64,000 nt of DNA from Flammeovirgaceae bacterium UBA6059 (GTDB lineage: Bacteria; Bacteroidota; Bacteroidia; Cytophagales; Cyclobacteriaceae): assembly GCA_002435755.1 (NCBI GenBank), contig DIYH01000027.1:124001-188000 (forward strand), written 5' to 3'. The notes under the pieces are model-generated. The model was not told the DNA's origin and searched no databases. It saw nothing but the letters and a program-made list of their open reading frames with translations. The position numbers and the translations under genes were made by a program. The first letter of the stretch is position 1. Every line of letters starts with the position of its first letter. This document shows, piece after piece, positions 50,871 through 61,331 of this stretch.

Positions 50871-51030
50871 GAATTAGATAGTTAACAGATAATTAACCTT
50901 TTGTTGACTAAGATTTAACTCTGCGTGAATCTTCCTTAAACAAGGATGCCAAATCCGCAATCGCTTCGATGATATTTAAATTTACTTAGAATTCTGTTTT
51001 GACAGAATAATGGTAACAATTTGATAATAC

Positions 51031-51855
51031 TTAGTCAATGCGGGCCAAAGGGGCTTTCAGATTATAGCTGTCAGTAATGTCTATTTCCACCGCTCCAACG
51101 AACATCTTGGCCTTTACTTTAAGCGGGATTTTGTTCTGATCATCAGAGAGCCAAATCCTGATGGCATCACCTCCATCGAAAATAGAATTCTCAGGCATGA
51201 CCGGAGATAGCTCAAGTGCTCTTACTTTTCCCAATTTGGTTTTAATAACGTCCCTCCCAATAAACCGCGTCTTGAAGTCATAATTCTCATCGTCAAAAAA
51301 AGCCGGCACTGTCAACGTATCACCTTCCTCGACCTGACTGTAATCAATGGTACGCATGTAATAATAGCCGCTCACCAAGTCCTGAGTATTGTTAGGGACT
51401 TTGTAACCTATCTGCTCTTTCAACCTCCGCGTATGCTTATCCAGTTTCGAGACGATTGCAGTATCCAGATCATGGTCAAAGTCAACCACTTCGTACTTCC
51501 TGTATCTACCCTCTTCTATATTGCGATAAAACTTATGAGGAAGGATAGCAGTGGTGTCGAGGTAACTACCCCATTGGTCCCGTACCCTAATAAAAAAATC
51601 AAACATACCAACTGTCTTGCCAGTAACATCAATTTTAAAACATGGTCTATCATTCAATTGATAGATCATGTCACTGATATGCATGGTCGAACGTCCTGCA
51701 TTGAGTAGCCCAACATGTATCTTGTATTCCAGGCGCTCCCCTTCTCCAAAGCTTCTATTGTCAACGCGACGATAGGAGTCCATTTCTTTTACCAGCGTAA
51801 AAGCTGAAAGCAGAACTAGCGGCCATATGAAATGAATAAACCTCGCTTTGATCAT
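51031..51855 (-). CDS. DUF3108 exported protein
   Basis: A 274-residue protein with a signal-like hydrophobic start (RFIHFIWPLVLLSAFTLV) and the DUF3108 pattern: SFGEGERLEYKIHVGLLNAGRSTMHI, FFIRVRDQWGSYLDT, and GDAIRIWLSDDQNKIPLKVKAKMFVGAVE near the end. The family is predicted to be beta-rich and periplasmic; its role is not established. It lies 45 bases behind the aminopeptidase gene on the same strand and shares its transcript by spacing. Confidence 0.85.
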   Translation of the reverse strand: MIKARFIHFIWPLVLLSAFTLVKEMDSYRRVDNRSFGEGERLEYKIHVGLLNAGRSTMHISDMIYQLNDRPCFKIDVTGKTVGMFDFFIRVRDQWGSYLDTTAILPHKFYRNIEEGRYRKYEVVDFDHDLDTAIVSKLDKHTRRLKEQIGYKVPNNTQDLVSGYYYMRTIDYSQVEEGDTLTVPAFFDDENYDFKTRFIGRDVIKTKLGKVRALELSPVMPENSIFDGGDAIRIWLSDDQNKIPLKVKAKMFVGAVEIDITDSYNLKAPLARID

Positions 51856-51900
51856 ATCTAGGTTGTCAACGAGATGATTTACAAACCTGAAAACAATAAA

Positions 51901-52932
51901 TCAAACTCCGTATTTGTCCTTCAAGAACAAAATGTATGCCTTAATATTGGAATCAAAATTATTTAAATATTGATCTGTCAACAAATCACGCTGAGAGTGA
52001 TAACGCAGAAATGACATAAGGTTAGCATTATTTGGAAGTCGCTGGCGATAGATCCTGGCGAAGCGAGAAGGCTGATAAAAACTAACTGTGTCAAGCGTTC
52101 TTACTATTTCTTCAATCTTTTCCTGTTTTATCTCTCTTTTGGTTTCAATAGGCAGATCACTGATCTCTTCATATAGAGAGTCGAGTTGCTTTGCTCCTCT
52201 TAACATATGAGCTAAAAACATCCGATAATCCTCTTCAGAACGAATGTAATTATCTACTTGTGCCGATCCTTTTCCATACTTCTTTTCCAGATAATGGATT
52301 GCTCCGATATAGCCAACAAAAGTGGCAAGATTCTCATTGAACCTCAGGCTGTCTCGTACGAAGACGGTTCCGTGTGTTAGTTCATGGATGATCAATTCTG
52401 CAAGTTGACCTTCTCTCCTGTAAAGCATGTTGGACATTATGGGATCATTAAACCAGCCAAGTGTCGACCAGGCTCCAACAGAGCGGATATTAGTGTCATA
52501 ACCAAGCTCATCCAATCGGGCTTTCTCGCTATCAGCGGCCGCCCTATCAAAATAACCTTTGTAGCCAACAGTACCTACAATTGGAAAAGTCCACTCGTAG
52601 GGCTCAAGAGCGAATTCATCCGAAGCTGACACATTCCAAAGAATGTCTTTTCCTTGTTGGTCAAATACTTTTGAATAACTGTTTGATGGGTTCAACCCAA
52701 GCTCCCCTATAGCAAAGATCTTGACCTCTTCTATCAATCGAATTTTGGTTTTGAGTGAATCGGGAAAATTCGGATTCTCGAGGTAGTAGTCAATAGGTTG
52801 AGCATCCATCAACACCCTGAACTGCCCTCGGCCTTGTGCAACTCCATAAGCTAACAGTTCACGATAGTACCAACCTAACGATACTGCTACAATCCCTGCT
52901 ATCAATAATATTCTAGTACCCAACTTCTGCAA
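51901..52932 (-). CDS. putative exported zinc aminopeptidase (PF10023 type)
   Basis: A 343-residue protein with an N-terminal membrane anchor or signal (ILLIAGIVAVSLGWYY) and the zinc motif LAELIIHELTHGTVFV (HELTH) near residue 185, with downstream NENLATFVG as probable third-ligand glutamate. The wider pattern YGVAQGRGQFRVLMDAQPI and VGTVGYKGYFDR matches the family described as predicted aminopeptidases. Its substrate is unknown. It is followed by the DUF3108 gene on the same strand. Confidence 0.85.
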   Translation of the reverse strand: MQKLGTRILLIAGIVAVSLGWYYRELLAYGVAQGRGQFRVLMDAQPIDYYLENPNFPDSLKTKIRLIEEVKIFAIGELGLNPSNSYSKVFDQQGKDILWNVSASDEFALEPYEWTFPIVGTVGYKGYFDRAAADSEKARLDELGYDTNIRSVGAWSTLGWFNDPIMSNMLYRREGQLAELIIHELTHGTVFVRDSLRFNENLATFVGYIGAIHYLEKKYGKGSAQVDNYIRSEEDYRMFLAHMLRGAKQLDSLYEEISDLPIETKREIKQEKIEEIVRTLDTVSFYQPSRFARIYRQRLPNNANLMSFLRYHSQRDLLTDQYLNNFDSNIKAYILFLKDKYGV

Positions 52933-53030
52933 TGACTTTTCTTAGACTTATAAATCGACAACTCTCATCAAAATGTTTCGTATACTTGTATGTAATACAT
53001 AGTACTATCTTATACCTTAATGATGAAATC

Positions 53031-53438
53031 ATGGAAAAGAAAGAAAGGCATGCTAGAGTAATTGGTAAGATACTTCTGGTGCTTGGTATCCTGACATTGG
53101 TCCTGACATCATTTTCTTTCAATTTTGTTCACTTCGCTGAGGGATTCCTTATTGATCATTTTGACGATAGGAGTTTTGATATTGGTATTTTCACACTAAA
53201 CCACCCACCTTTCGGCTTACTCTATCTTATTCCAATCTTTTACATGTCTATTGCGATCATCGAGATAGGTATCGGTCTGGGATTGCTAGCGCAAAAAAGA
53301 TGGGCGCGCATTTCGGCACTCTTCTTATCACTCTTCTTGCTATTCCACTTTCCGCTAGGGACTGCTCTCGGAGTATACATCATCTATGCACTGCTCGATG
53401 ACAAGGCCGTTGATCAGATAAGTATGGACAAAACTTAG
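53031..53438 (+). CDS. small membrane protein of unknown function
   Basis: A 135-residue protein starting at ATG 53031 (the frame is open further upstream, but those residues do not look coding and overlap the divergent gene's leader). Three hydrophobic segments are visible: about 13-35 (KILLVLGILTLVLTSFSFNFV), 62-90 (GLLYLIPIFYMSIAIIEIGIGLGLL) and 97-122 (ISALFLSLFLLFHFPLGTALGVYIIYALL), with a short tail. No family was recognised. It stands alone between the aminopeptidase and recA, with 253 bases following before recA. Confidence 0.6.
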   Translation: MEKKERHARVIGKILLVLGILTLVLTSFSFNFVHFAEGFLIDHFDDRSFDIGIFTLNHPPFGLLYLIPIFYMSIAIIEIGIGLGLLAQKRWARISALFLSLFLLFHFPLGTALGVYIIYALLDDKAVDQISMDKT

Positions 53439-53556
53439 TCAAAGTCAGAAAGCTCAGCTACAGAACCACTCTAAAGTACGAGCCAGCTCCTCTTCAATCT
53501 GTGCGAAAATACTCGAGGGATGTAAATACTCCATACCCTCCTTGGCATTATCTAAC

Positions 53557-53609
53557 ATTAGCAAATTGAGCTAAATGCTAATTTTTTTAGCTTTTAGCAA
53601 AAATTGCTA
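53557..53609. promoter_or_regulatory. paired inverted repeats upstream of recA (candidate operator)
   Basis: Two dyads: ATTAGCA (53557-53563) with TGCTAAT (53576-53582), and TAGCAA-AAA-TTGCTA (53595-53609). All four arms share TAGCA. They lie 83-135 bases ahead of the recA ATG in an AT-rich stretch. A repressor or damage-response operator is the natural reading. No Bacteroidota -7 box was spotted here, so placement against the promoter is unknown. Confidence 0.5.
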
Positions 53610-53691
53610 GATAAATTAGTAATCTCATACGGATTTACTGATAATTGCGGTAGTTGAATTCAATCCTTCTGTAAGCAAAGCATAGCCTACC

Positions 53692-54717
53692 ATGAGCGAA
53701 CAATCTGAAAAACTAAAAGCATTACAACTGACCATCGACAAACTTGAAAAGGCCTACGGAAAAGGTACTGTTATGAAGTTGAGCGATGAAAGGGTAATTG
53801 ATATCCCTGCCATCTCTACCGGGTCGCTTGGGCTTGACATTGCTTTAGGCATTGGGGGTATCCCTAGAGGGCGGGTCATCGAGATATATGGGCCTGAGTC
53901 ATCCGGCAAGACCACCCTGTCCATGCATTGTATTGCCGAGGCGCAAAAAGCAGGAGGTCTGGCAGCATTTATAGATGCAGAGCATGCTTTTGACAAGGTT
54001 TATGCTGAAAAGCTCGGCATAGATACGGAGAACCTATTGATCTCTCAGCCTGATAATGGGGAGCAGGCACTGGAAATAGCCGAGCATCTCATAAGGTCAG
54101 GTGCCATAGATATTATCGTGATTGACTCTGTCGCAGCACTTGTGCCTAAAGGCGAGCTTGAAGGTGAGATGGGTGATAGTAAGATGGGGCTCCAAGCAAG
54201 ACTCATGTCTCAGGCACTGCGTAAGCTTACTGGAGCTATTAATAAGACAGGTTGCGCCTGCATATTCATCAACCAGCTCAGAGAAAAAATCGGAGTGATG
54301 TTCGGTAATCCTGAAACCACCACTGGTGGTAATGCCTTGAAATTTTATGCCTCCGTGCGTCTCGACATCCGTAGGATTGGTCAGATCAAAGAAGGCGCTG
54401 ACAATGTGCTTGGCAACAGGACTCGGGTTAAGGTGGTCAAAAACAAAGTAGCTCCTCCTTTTAAAGTGGTGGAGTTTGACATCATGTATGGTGCTGGTGT
54501 GTCAAAAGTTGGTGAGATCATTGACCTGGGTGTCGAACTCAATGTGATCAAAAAGGCCGGCTCATGGTTCTCCTATATGGAAAACAAACTAGGGCAAGGT
54601 CGTGATGCGGTTAAGCAGCTACTCCTTGATAATCCGGAATTGATGGAGGAACTAGAAGGCAAGATCAAGCAAATCATCAATGGTGAGCCCACCGAGGAGG
54701 CAGAAACAAAGGTTTAA
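53692..54717 (+). CDS. recA: recombinase RecA
   Basis: A 341-residue Rec[56 protein letters not shown] (Walker A), [20 protein letters not shown] (Walker B region and L1 loop), [33 protein letters not shown] (L2). No inteins or gaps. It forms the filament for homologous recombination and would co-activate LexA-type cleavage where present. Its last four bases overlap the end of the converging permease gene. Confidence 0.98.
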   Translation: MSEQSEKLKALQLTIDKLEKAYGKGTVMKLSDERVIDIPAISTGSLGLDIALGIGGIPRGRVIEIYGPESSGKTTLSMHCIAEAQKAGGLAAFIDAEHAFDKVYAEKLGIDTENLLISQPDNGEQALEIAEHLIRSGAIDIIVIDSVAALVPKGELEGEMGDSKMGLQARLMSQALRKLTGAINKTGCACIFINQLREKIGVMFGNPETTTGGNALKFYASVRLDIRRIGQIKEGADNVLGNRTRVKVVKNKVAPPFKVVEFDIMYGAGVSKVGEIIDLGVELNVIKKAGSWFSYMENKLGQGRDAVKQLLLDNPELMEELEGKIKQIINGEPTEEAETKV

Positions 54718-55973
54718 GACCTGATTGCTATTACTGGATCTAATTTTGCAGCCATCCCTGCAGGTACTATCCCTGATATGACCCCTATGATTACAGAGAC
54801 GGCCAGGCCAAGAATGGCATTGCTTACAGTAAGTGATAGCTGTAGTGATCCAATCGGAACAAAGGTCAACAAGAAGACTAAAAGCAATCCGATGAGTCCT
54901 CCCATGGCACTGAGAAATATGGCTTCAAAAAGAAACTGCAGTAGAATAAAGTAGTTCTTTGCTCCTAGCGACTTTTGAATACCAATGATGGGCGTTCGCT
55001 CTTTTACAGAGACAAACATTATGTTGGCTATTCCGAACCCACCTACAAGGATCGAAAAACTGCCAATAACCCAGCCAGCAATAGTGATGACGTCAAAAGT
55101 AGCACCAATAAAGTTGCCTATCGCCTCAGGTCTGTTAAGCGCAAAATCATCATCATCCAGGGGTTTAAGCCCCCGCTTACGACGCATCAATCCTTTTAAC
55201 TCGTTCTCAAGGTCTCTCAAGCCCACATCGTCCGACCGCCCTTTTAAGGAGATAGTCTTAGACAATCCTCTAAATCTTCCAGCATAGTACAGCTTTCGAA
55301 AGCTTTGGTACGGTACTAGTACTTTGTCGTCATTGCTCGGTAATCCAAGGAAGCCCTCCCCCTCCTCTTCCATTACTCCGATTACATTGTACTTGATGCC
55401 CTTCACCTTAATTTGTTTACCAAGTACATTCTGTCCAAAAGGAAAAAGCTCTTCAGCTACTCTTGCACCAATTATAGCCACATTGTTTCCCCTAGCTGCT
55501 TCTTGCATGGTAAAGTAGCGACCTAGCTCTATTGGCACATCTACTACTCTGTTATACCCATACGAAGCTCCTAACAGATCAATATCTGTACTGCTATTGC
55601 TTTTGTACTTCAGCGTCGACCTGGACCTTATAGAAAAGATCGTAATACCTTCTGCACTCTTGACATTGTCTTCAAGGAATCGAAACTCCTCATATGAGGG
55701 GTAGGGCCGGTTAAGGTACTTCCACCAAGGGTAAGGTCCGTTAAATCCATATGGCCATTTTTCTACATTGATATTATTTGATCCAAGGAAGTCAAAACTG
55801 TTCTTGAGCTTAGACTCTAGGGAGTCTACCAATGTGAAAACAGCGATAATCGCAAAAATCCCAATGGTCACACCCAATAGAGATAATACAGTCCTGAGCA
55901 CATTTGTCCGCAGTGCACTGACCGCAAACAAGAAACTCTCTTTTATCAACCGAAGAACTAGCGCCAGTCTCAT
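54714..55973 (-). CDS. MacB-like ABC transporter permease
   Basis: A 419-residue membrane permease: N-terminal segment [21 protein letters not shown], a periplasmic MacB_PCD domain (about 55-270) and three C-terminal membrane segments with [51 protein letters not shown]. The single-repeat build is that of MacB/LolC-type permeases. The ATPase gene is not adjacent. Its coding end overlaps the recA end by four bases in convergent orientation, which is unusual; the substrate is unknown. Confidence 0.9.
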   Translation of the reverse strand: MRLALVLRLIKESFLFAVSALRTNVLRTVLSLLGVTIGIFAIIAVFTLVDSLESKLKNSFDFLGSNNINVEKWPYGFNGPYPWWKYLNRPYPSYEEFRFLEDNVKSAEGITIFSIRSRSTLKYKSNSSTDIDLLGASYGYNRVVDVPIELGRYFTMQEAARGNNVAIIGARVAEELFPFGQNVLGKQIKVKGIKYNVIGVMEEEGEGFLGLPSNDDKVLVPYQSFRKLYYAGRFRGLSKTISLKGRSDDVGLRDLENELKGLMRRKRGLKPLDDDDFALNRPEAIGNFIGATFDVITIAGWVIGSFSILVGGFGIANIMFVSVKERTPIIGIQKSLGAKNYFILLQFLFEAIFLSAMGGLIGLLLVFLLTFVPIGSLQLSLTVSNAILGLAVSVIIGVISGIVPAGMAAKLDPVIAIRS

Positions 55974-56016
55974 GAATTAAATACAAGTCCCCTTAAAAAA
56001 TAATGCGAAATTTCAC

Positions 56017-56024
56017 TACTTTTG
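56017..56024 (+). promoter_or_regulatory. candidate queA promoter, -7 box
   Basis: TACTTTTG matches TAnnTTTG and is followed by CA, as in many Bacteroidota promoters. Transcription should begin near 56030, after the far-upstream in-frame start at 56003, which supports ATG 56066 as the start of queA. Confidence 0.55.
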
Positions 56025-56065
56025 CACCCCTATTTATTTGGCTATTTAATACCGTAATATTAAAT

Positions 56066-57112
56066 ATGAAGTTATCAGAATTTAAATTCGAATTACCTCC
56101 CGATCTTGTTGCTCTTTATCCTTCCGAAAATCGAGACGAGTCTCGATTGATGGTGATACACAAAGATAGCGGCAAAATCGAGCATAAGGTATTCAAAGAC
56201 GTTATAGACTACTTCAACGAAGGAGATACCATGGTGATCAACAACACCAAGGTTTTTCCTGCTAGACTTTACGGTAATAAAGAGAAGACCGGTGCAAAAA
56301 TTGAAGTTTTTCTACTCAGAGAGCTCAATAAAGAAATGCACCTGTGGGACGTTCTTGTAGATCCTGCGAGAAAGATTCGAGTAGGTAACAAGCTCTATTT
56401 TGGAGATGGGGAGCTAGTCGCTGAAGTGATTGACAATACCACTTCCCGAGGCAGGACCATTCGCTTTCTTTATGATGGCACGGACGAGGAGTTTTACAAG
56501 TCTGTGGATACACTAGGCGAAACACCTCTGCCTAAAAACATCCAGCGTAAAGCGGAAGAAGAAGATAGAGAGAGGTTCCAGACTATTTATGCTGAACACG
56601 TGGGTGCCGTAGCAGCTCCTACAGCAGGTCTTCATTTCACCAAGCAAGTGATGAAGCGATTGGAGATCATCGGAACCAATATCCATCCTATTACGCTTCA
56701 TGTGGGCCTTGGTACATTCAGACCGGTGGATGTAGAAGATCTCACAAAGCATAAAATGGATTCTGAGAACTATCAGGTACCTGATGCTACCGCCGATGCT
56801 GTCAATCACACCATGGCAGACAAAAAAAGGGTCATTGCTGTAGGCACCACCGTAATGAGAACGCTAGAAACCTCGGTATCAGCTGGTGGTCAATTGAAGG
56901 CTAGCAGCGGTTGGACGGATAAATTCATTTTCCCTCCATTTGAATTCAAAATTTGTGGGGGACTGATCACCAACTTCCATATGCCTGAGTCTACCTTACT
57001 TATGATGGCCAGTGCTTTTGGAGGATACGATCTTATCATGGATGCTTATCAACTGGCAATTAAAGAAAAATACCGGTTCTTTAGCTACGGTGACGCTATG
57101 CTCATCATTTAG
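56066..57112 (+). CDS. queA: S-adenosylmethionine:tRNA ribosyltransferase-isomerase QueA
   Basis: A 348-residue QueA from ATG 56066: [79 protein letters not shown] and [19 protein letters not shown]. It transfers the ribose part of SAM to preQ1 in tRNA to make epoxyqueuosine. Length and all blocks match the family. IspD follows after 23 bases on the same strand. Confidence 0.96.
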   Translation: MKLSEFKFELPPDLVALYPSENRDESRLMVIHKDSGKIEHKVFKDVIDYFNEGDTMVINNTKVFPARLYGNKEKTGAKIEVFLLRELNKEMHLWDVLVDPARKIRVGNKLYFGDGELVAEVIDNTTSRGRTIRFLYDGTDEEFYKSVDTLGETPLPKNIQRKAEEEDRERFQTIYAEHVGAVAAPTAGLHFTKQVMKRLEIIGTNIHPITLHVGLGTFRPVDVEDLTKHKMDSENYQVPDATADAVNHTMADKKRVIAVGTTVMRTLETSVSAGGQLKASSGWTDKFIFPPFEFKICGGLITNFHMPESTLLMMASAFGGYDLIMDAYQLAIKEKYRFFSYGDAMLII

Positions 57113-57135
57113 ACCAGCACGATCCTTATTTCGCC

Positions 57136-57825
57136 GTGAGCGAATTTCCCAAATATGTGATTATTGTTGCAGGTGGTTCTGGAACGAGGATGGCCTCTGC
57201 GATTCCTAAGCAGTTCATAGAGATTGGAGGCAGGCCGATCCTTATGTGGACAATAGAGGCTTTCCATCAATTTGGTGAAGGTCTGGAGATCATAGTTGTG
57301 CTACCAAAGAAAGAACAAGCGAATTGGTCCGGGCTTGTACGAAACCACCACTTTGAAATTGCTCATCAAGTGGTCGAAGGTGGTCACTCTAGATTTGCGT
57401 CTGTCAAAAATGGACTCAACGCTATTCCAAATGACAAAAAAGGGGTGGTAGCCATTCATGATGGAGTAAGACCATTAGTAAGTCAAAGAATAATCAAAGA
57501 TGCCTTTGAGATCGCCGAGAATACTGGCTGTGCTATTGCATCAGTCTCACTTAAAGAATCTGTTCGCAAGCAAACCGGAGAATCCAGCCATCATGTACCC
57601 AGGGATGAGTATCGACTAATACAAACTCCTCAGGCATTCACTATATCAGGCATCAAGGCTGCCTTTCTTACCGAGGAGAACGACATCTTTACTGATGACG
57701 CTTCTGTTTACGAAGCGAATGGCGGAATAATAAATCTATTCGAAGGAGAATATAAAAATATTAAGATCACCACTCCAGATGATCTTGTATGGGCTAAAGC
57801 TCTACTTGAGAAGTCAACCAAATAA
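57136..57825 (+). CDS. ispD: 2-C-methyl-D-erythritol 4-phosphate cytidylyltransferase IspD
   Basis: A 229-residue IspD from GTG: YVIIVAGGSGTRMASAIPKQFIEIGGRPILMWTIEAF, GHSRFASVKNGL, VAIHDGVRPLVS, IQTPQAF and TDDASVYEANGG, followed by KITTPDDLVWA. These are the CTP- and MEP-binding blocks of the third enzyme in the non-mevalonate isoprenoid pathway. Short by only a few residues next to common IspD proteins. Likely co-transcribed with queA. Confidence 0.95.
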   Translation: MSEFPKYVIIVAGGSGTRMASAIPKQFIEIGGRPILMWTIEAFHQFGEGLEIIVVLPKKEQANWSGLVRNHHFEIAHQVVEGGHSRFASVKNGLNAIPNDKKGVVAIHDGVRPLVSQRIIKDAFEIAENTGCAIASVSLKESVRKQTGESSHHVPRDEYRLIQTPQAFTISGIKAAFLTEENDIFTDDASVYEANGGIINLFEGEYKNIKITTPDDLVWAKALLEKSTK

Positions 57826-57839
57826 AAAAAGTAAGCTGA

Positions 57840-58061
57840 TTAGTATTCGTCTTCGTTGAAGAAGAAATCCTCTTTAGTTGGATAATCCGGCCATATCTCT
57901 TCTATACTTTCGTATGGCTGACCATCATCCTCTAGTTCCTGTAGGTTTTCAACAACTTCAAGTGGCGCACCTGAACGAATAGAGAAATCAATTAATTCGT
58001 CTTTAGCTGCCGGCCATGGAGCATCTTCCAGATAAGAGGCTAATTCTAACGTCCAGTACAT
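57840..58061 (-). CDS. DUF2795-type small acidic protein
   Basis: A 73-residue very acidic protein: YWTLELASYLEDAPWPAAKDELIDFSIRSGAPLEVVENLQELEDDGQPYESIEEIWPDYP with an acidic end (FFFNEDEY). The WPATKxELIDYAxRxGxPxEVVENL pattern is that of DUF2795 as found in Bacteroidota. Role not known. It has its own candidate promoter (58093-58100) and lies convergent to ispD, 14 bases away. Confidence 0.88.
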   Translation of the reverse strand: MYWTLELASYLEDAPWPAAKDELIDFSIRSGAPLEVVENLQELEDDGQPYESIEEIWPDYPTKEDFFFNEDEY

Positions 58062-58092
58062 AGTCTACTAATTTGCCGTTTCAAAATTTGCG

Positions 58093-58124
58093 CAAAAATA
58101 GATTTTAAATCTTCATTTCAAAGG
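58093..58124 (-). promoter_or_regulatory. candidate promoter of the DUF2795 gene
   Basis: Minus strand: a TTTG -33 element, an 18-base spacer, then TATTTTTG as -7 box (58093-58100). Both match Bacteroidota consensus, with the start of transcription near 58087, about 26 bases ahead of the gene. Confidence 0.55.
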
Positions 58125-58216
58125 CTATTTCCACATTATTCATCACCGCACGTCTTGTGTCTCGATGATGATAGAATCTAATACCGTCCATGATGGACAA
58201 ATGTTTCACAAAATAG

Positions 58217-59458
58217 TCAAATGGTATCAAGAGACTGCTTAAGTTTCCTCAAAAGGCTCTTTTTGACCTGTACTTTGTGCTTTTGCTGCACAAGCTTCTG
58301 ATCGACCATTTTACCAAAGCCGCCACGCTGAGACTGGAAATTGCTCGCATTATCATAGTAAGTCTGTAACTCACGTTCATCTCTACTCAACAAGTCTCTT
58401 AGCAATTTGATCTGCACCCTAACCTGTTCTCTGGAGTTCTTCTGCTCATAACCTTCATCTCTGTTAGCCGCAAGTCGCTTCACAAAACCAAGCTCCATTA
58501 GCATATCGCTGAGTAGACTGAACTCCTCTTGCTGAGGTCTATAGACGTCTCTCGGCACATTGCCAATCTGCCGCCATTTGGACTTCATTTCTTTTACCTC
58601 AGAAATGATACTCTCATCTACCTCCAGGTTATATGCTTTCAGTTGTTCGATTATCTGCTGTTTCAGCTTATAGTTCTCAGCCTGCTCTTCTGGTGAGGCA
58701 AATCTCCGCTCACTTCGCTGAAAACTAGCCTTCTTTACAGCGCGGTTAAACTTCATCTGAAGTTCTTTATACCTAGATGCAGGGACCTTTCCAACCTCCT
58801 TCCATTCCTCCTGTATGGTGGGTAAGTCTTCAGGTTTCGATTTATAAGTTCTATCGATGAGTTCGCTATACTTCTGGATTCGTAAGTCTACGAGCTTTCT
58901 ACGTTCTTCATAATACTCCTTCTTTCTATCGAAAAAATCATCAAGCAAATAGGCAAACCGATCCTCAAAATCCTGGTGAAACTCCTCAGAGGCATTACCA
59001 GTTTTCACCCACCTGCTTTTTATATCAAGCACCAACTCTGTAGAAGCTTTCCAGTCAGCTACCTTCAGCGCCTCATCAAGTTCTTGCATTAACGACCGTT
59101 TGATATCGGTATTTCTCTGTCGGTTTTGGTTGATGATCACGTTGAGCTTCTCCTCTAAAGCCTTCATTCGATCAATTAGAGGGATATAATCCCCAAGACC
59201 ATCATGCTGTCCTATAGAATCCAACATGTGCTTGAGTTTCATAAGGAAAGAGCCCTTATTGACAGACTCCTCAATCAGCTTTTCCAGCTCGTCGACTTTT
59301 TCTTCAAGCTGGGAGAATCTATTCACAAAGTATTGGACAGAAGCCTCATCATCATCATCCTTCACCTCGCCAATCTCACGGTTCGCATAATCCAGATATG
59401 CCTTCAGGTAGATCTTGCCATCTTCAATATATCCGTACGGGATTTCCTTTTTGGCCAA
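58217..59458 (-). CDS. DUF349-domain coiled-coil protein
   Basis: A 413-residue charged, helical protein with repeated DUF349 units. Trp-bearing helix motifs recur with the pattern W-K/R-E/Q-x-G-x-V/N-P: DIKSRWVKTGNAS, IQEEWKEVGKVPASRYKEL and MKSKWRQIGNVPRDVYRPQ. The C-terminus has a basic coil (QLVQQKHKVQVKKSLLRKLKQSL). The function of DUF349 proteins is not established. The gene is alone on this strand, 193 bases divergent from ettA. Confidence 0.87.
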   Translation of the reverse strand: MAKKEIPYGYIEDGKIYLKAYLDYANREIGEVKDDDDEASVQYFVNRFSQLEEKVDELEKLIEESVNKGSFLMKLKHMLDSIGQHDGLGDYIPLIDRMKALEEKLNVIINQNRQRNTDIKRSLMQELDEALKVADWKASTELVLDIKSRWVKTGNASEEFHQDFEDRFAYLLDDFFDRKKEYYEERRKLVDLRIQKYSELIDRTYKSKPEDLPTIQEEWKEVGKVPASRYKELQMKFNRAVKKASFQRSERRFASPEEQAENYKLKQQIIEQLKAYNLEVDESIISEVKEMKSKWRQIGNVPRDVYRPQQEEFSLLSDMLMELGFVKRLAANRDEGYEQKNSREQVRVQIKLLRDLLSRDERELQTYYDNASNFQSQRGGFGKMVDQKLVQQKHKVQVKKSLLRKLKQSLDTI

Positions 59459-59651
59459 AACAATGGTGGTTTAGTTCTTCAGTGCTAGTACAAATAAACA
59501 AATTCGGAGGTTAAAACCTTATTGAATTAAGTGATTAAACATGTCAAAACGACTGAGATCTCAGGCATGAGTTCACTTTTCATAACCTACGTAATTCAAC
59601 GACTTTTATTTTCATTATTATGCATCTTTACGACCCAACACAATTTACTCT

Positions 59652-61331
59652 ATGAGTGACGAAAAGATAATTTTTAGTATGTCAGGGGTGGGTAAAGTCT
59701 ACCCCCCAAAGAAAAAAGTACTTAACAATATCTATCTCTCGTTTTTCTATGGAGCCAAGATTGGAGTACTAGGACTCAATGGTTCTGGTAAGTCGTCTTT
59801 GCTCAGGATCATCGCCGGGATAGACAAGGAGTACCAGGGCGAAGTAGTGTTCTCACCGGGCTACAGCGTCGGATTGCTGGAACAAGAGCCCCAGCTCGAT
59901 CCTGAAAAGACTGTGCGAGAAGTAGTAGAAGAAGGAGTAGCGGAGGTAGTCGGATTGCTAAAGGAATTCGAAGAGATCAATCTGAAGTTTGCTGAGCCAG
60001 AAATACTCGAGGACCCTGATGCCATGGAAAAACTCATCGAGCGACAGGGTAAAGTGCAGGAGCAACTAGATCAACACAATGCATGGGAACTAGATAATAG
60101 ACTCGAAAGAGCTATGGACGCATTGAGAACTCCACCGGGTGATGCAAGTATAAAAGTGCTATCAGGTGGAGAAAAAAGAAGAGTAGCACTTTGTCGCTTA
60201 CTGCTCCAGGAGCCGGATGTTCTGCTGCTGGACGAACCTACCAACCACCTTGATGCTGAGTCGGTCCATTGGCTCGAAGCTCATCTCCAACAATATTCGG
60301 GTACGGTAATAGCTGTAACCCACGACAGGTACTTCCTCGATAATGTGGCGGGCTGGATACTGGAGTTGGACCGGGGTGAAGGTATTCCATGGAAAGGTAA
60401 TTATTCATCATGGCTTGATCAGAAGCAGAAAAGGTTGGCTGGAGAAGAAAAGCAGGAGTCTAAGCGTCAGAAGACTCTACAGCGCGAGTTGGAATGGATC
60501 AGGATGACACCAAAGGGACGTCAGGCTAAAGCCAAGGCCAGACTCAGCGCTTATGACAAACTCGTAAGTGAGGAATCCAAGGAAAAGGAGAATAAGCTTG
60601 AACTCTACATACCTCCGGGACCCAGATTGGGCAGCCAGGTCATAGAGGCACATGGTGTTTCCAAGTCGTTTGGTGATAAGTTGCTCTTTGAAAACCTCGA
60701 TTTCGCTTTACCACAAGGTGGAATAGTCGGGATCATCGGCCCGAACGGAGCAGGTAAAACGACACTCTTTAAGCTCATCACAGGACAGGAAAATCCTGAT
60801 TCCGGATCTTTTGTGGTGGGCTCCACAGTAGAGACCGGATATGTAGACCAAGAGCATGACGACCTCCTACCGGAAAAGACCGTTTGGGAGACTATTTCAG
60901 GTGGCAATGAGCTTATTGACCTGGGAGGTCGACAGATGAACTCAAGAGCCTATGTCGGAAAATTCAACTTTCAGGGGTCAGATCAGGAAAAGAAGGTAGG
61001 GCTATTATCTGGTGGTGAGCGTAACAGGGTGCACTTAGCAGTAACCTTGAAGCAAGGTGCCAACTTATTGCTGTTGGATGAACCGACCAATGACCTTGAT
61101 GTCAATACTTTGAGGGCACTAGAGGAAGCTCTGGAAAACTTTGGCGGTTGTGCTGTTATCATTTCTCACGACCGATGGTTTTTGGATAGGATCTGCACAC
61201 ATATCCTGGCCTTCGAAGGTGATTCCAAAGTCTATTGGTTTGAGGGCAACTACAGCGAATACGAAGAGAATAAAAAGCAACGACTAGGTGACAATGCACC
61301 AACCAGAATAAAATACAAAAAGCTACAGTAA
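59652..61331 (+). CDS. ettA: energy-dependent translational throttle protein EttA (ABC-F)
   Basis: A 559-residue soluble ABC-F protein with two ATPase domains: Walker [12 protein letters not shown] and [11 protein letters not shown], signatures [16 protein letters not shown] and [15 protein letters not shown], Walker [16 protein letters not shown] and [15 protein letters not shown]. The linker (about 245-320) contains the P-site tRNA-interacting helix region ([16 protein letters not shown]). The arm insertion in the first domain is present, which together with 559 residues marks EttA rather than Uup or YheS. It gates early elongation on the ribosome in response to ATP/ADP. Confidence 0.94.
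   Translation: MSDEKIIFSMSGVGKVYPPKKKVLNNIYLSFFYGAKIGVLGLNGSGKSSLLRIIAGIDKEYQGEVVFSPGYSVGLLEQEPQLDPEKTVREVVEEGVAEVVGLLKEFEEINLKFAEPEILEDPDAMEKLIERQGKVQEQLDQHNAWELDNRLERAMDALRTPPGDASIKVLSGGEKRRVALCRLLLQEPDVLLLDEPTNHLDAESVHWLEAHLQQYSGTVIAVTHDRYFLDNVAGWILELDRGEGIPWKGNYSSWLDQKQKRLAGEEKQESKRQKTLQRELEWIRMTPKGRQAKAKARLSAYDKLVSEESKEKENKLELYIPPGPRLGSQVIEAHGVSKSFGDKLLFENLDFALPQGGIVGIIGPNGAGKTTLFKLITGQENPDSGSFVVGSTVETGYVDQEHDDLLPEKTVWETISGGNELIDLGGRQMNSRAYVGKFNFQGSDQEKKVGLLSGGERNRVHLAVTLKQGANLLLLDEPTNDLDVNTLRALEEALENFGGCAVIISHDRWFLDRICTHILAFEGDSKVYWFEGNYSEYEENKKQRLGDNAPTRIKYKKLQ

Noticed and set aside
52932..53030. N-terminal extension of the small membrane protein
   Set aside because: Overlaps the divergent aminopeptidase start; the hydrophobic protein begins naturally at ATG 53031.
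56003..56065. Upstream start for queA
   Set aside because: It precedes the likely transcription start after the TACTTTTG box, and the QueA family begins at the ATG at 56066.
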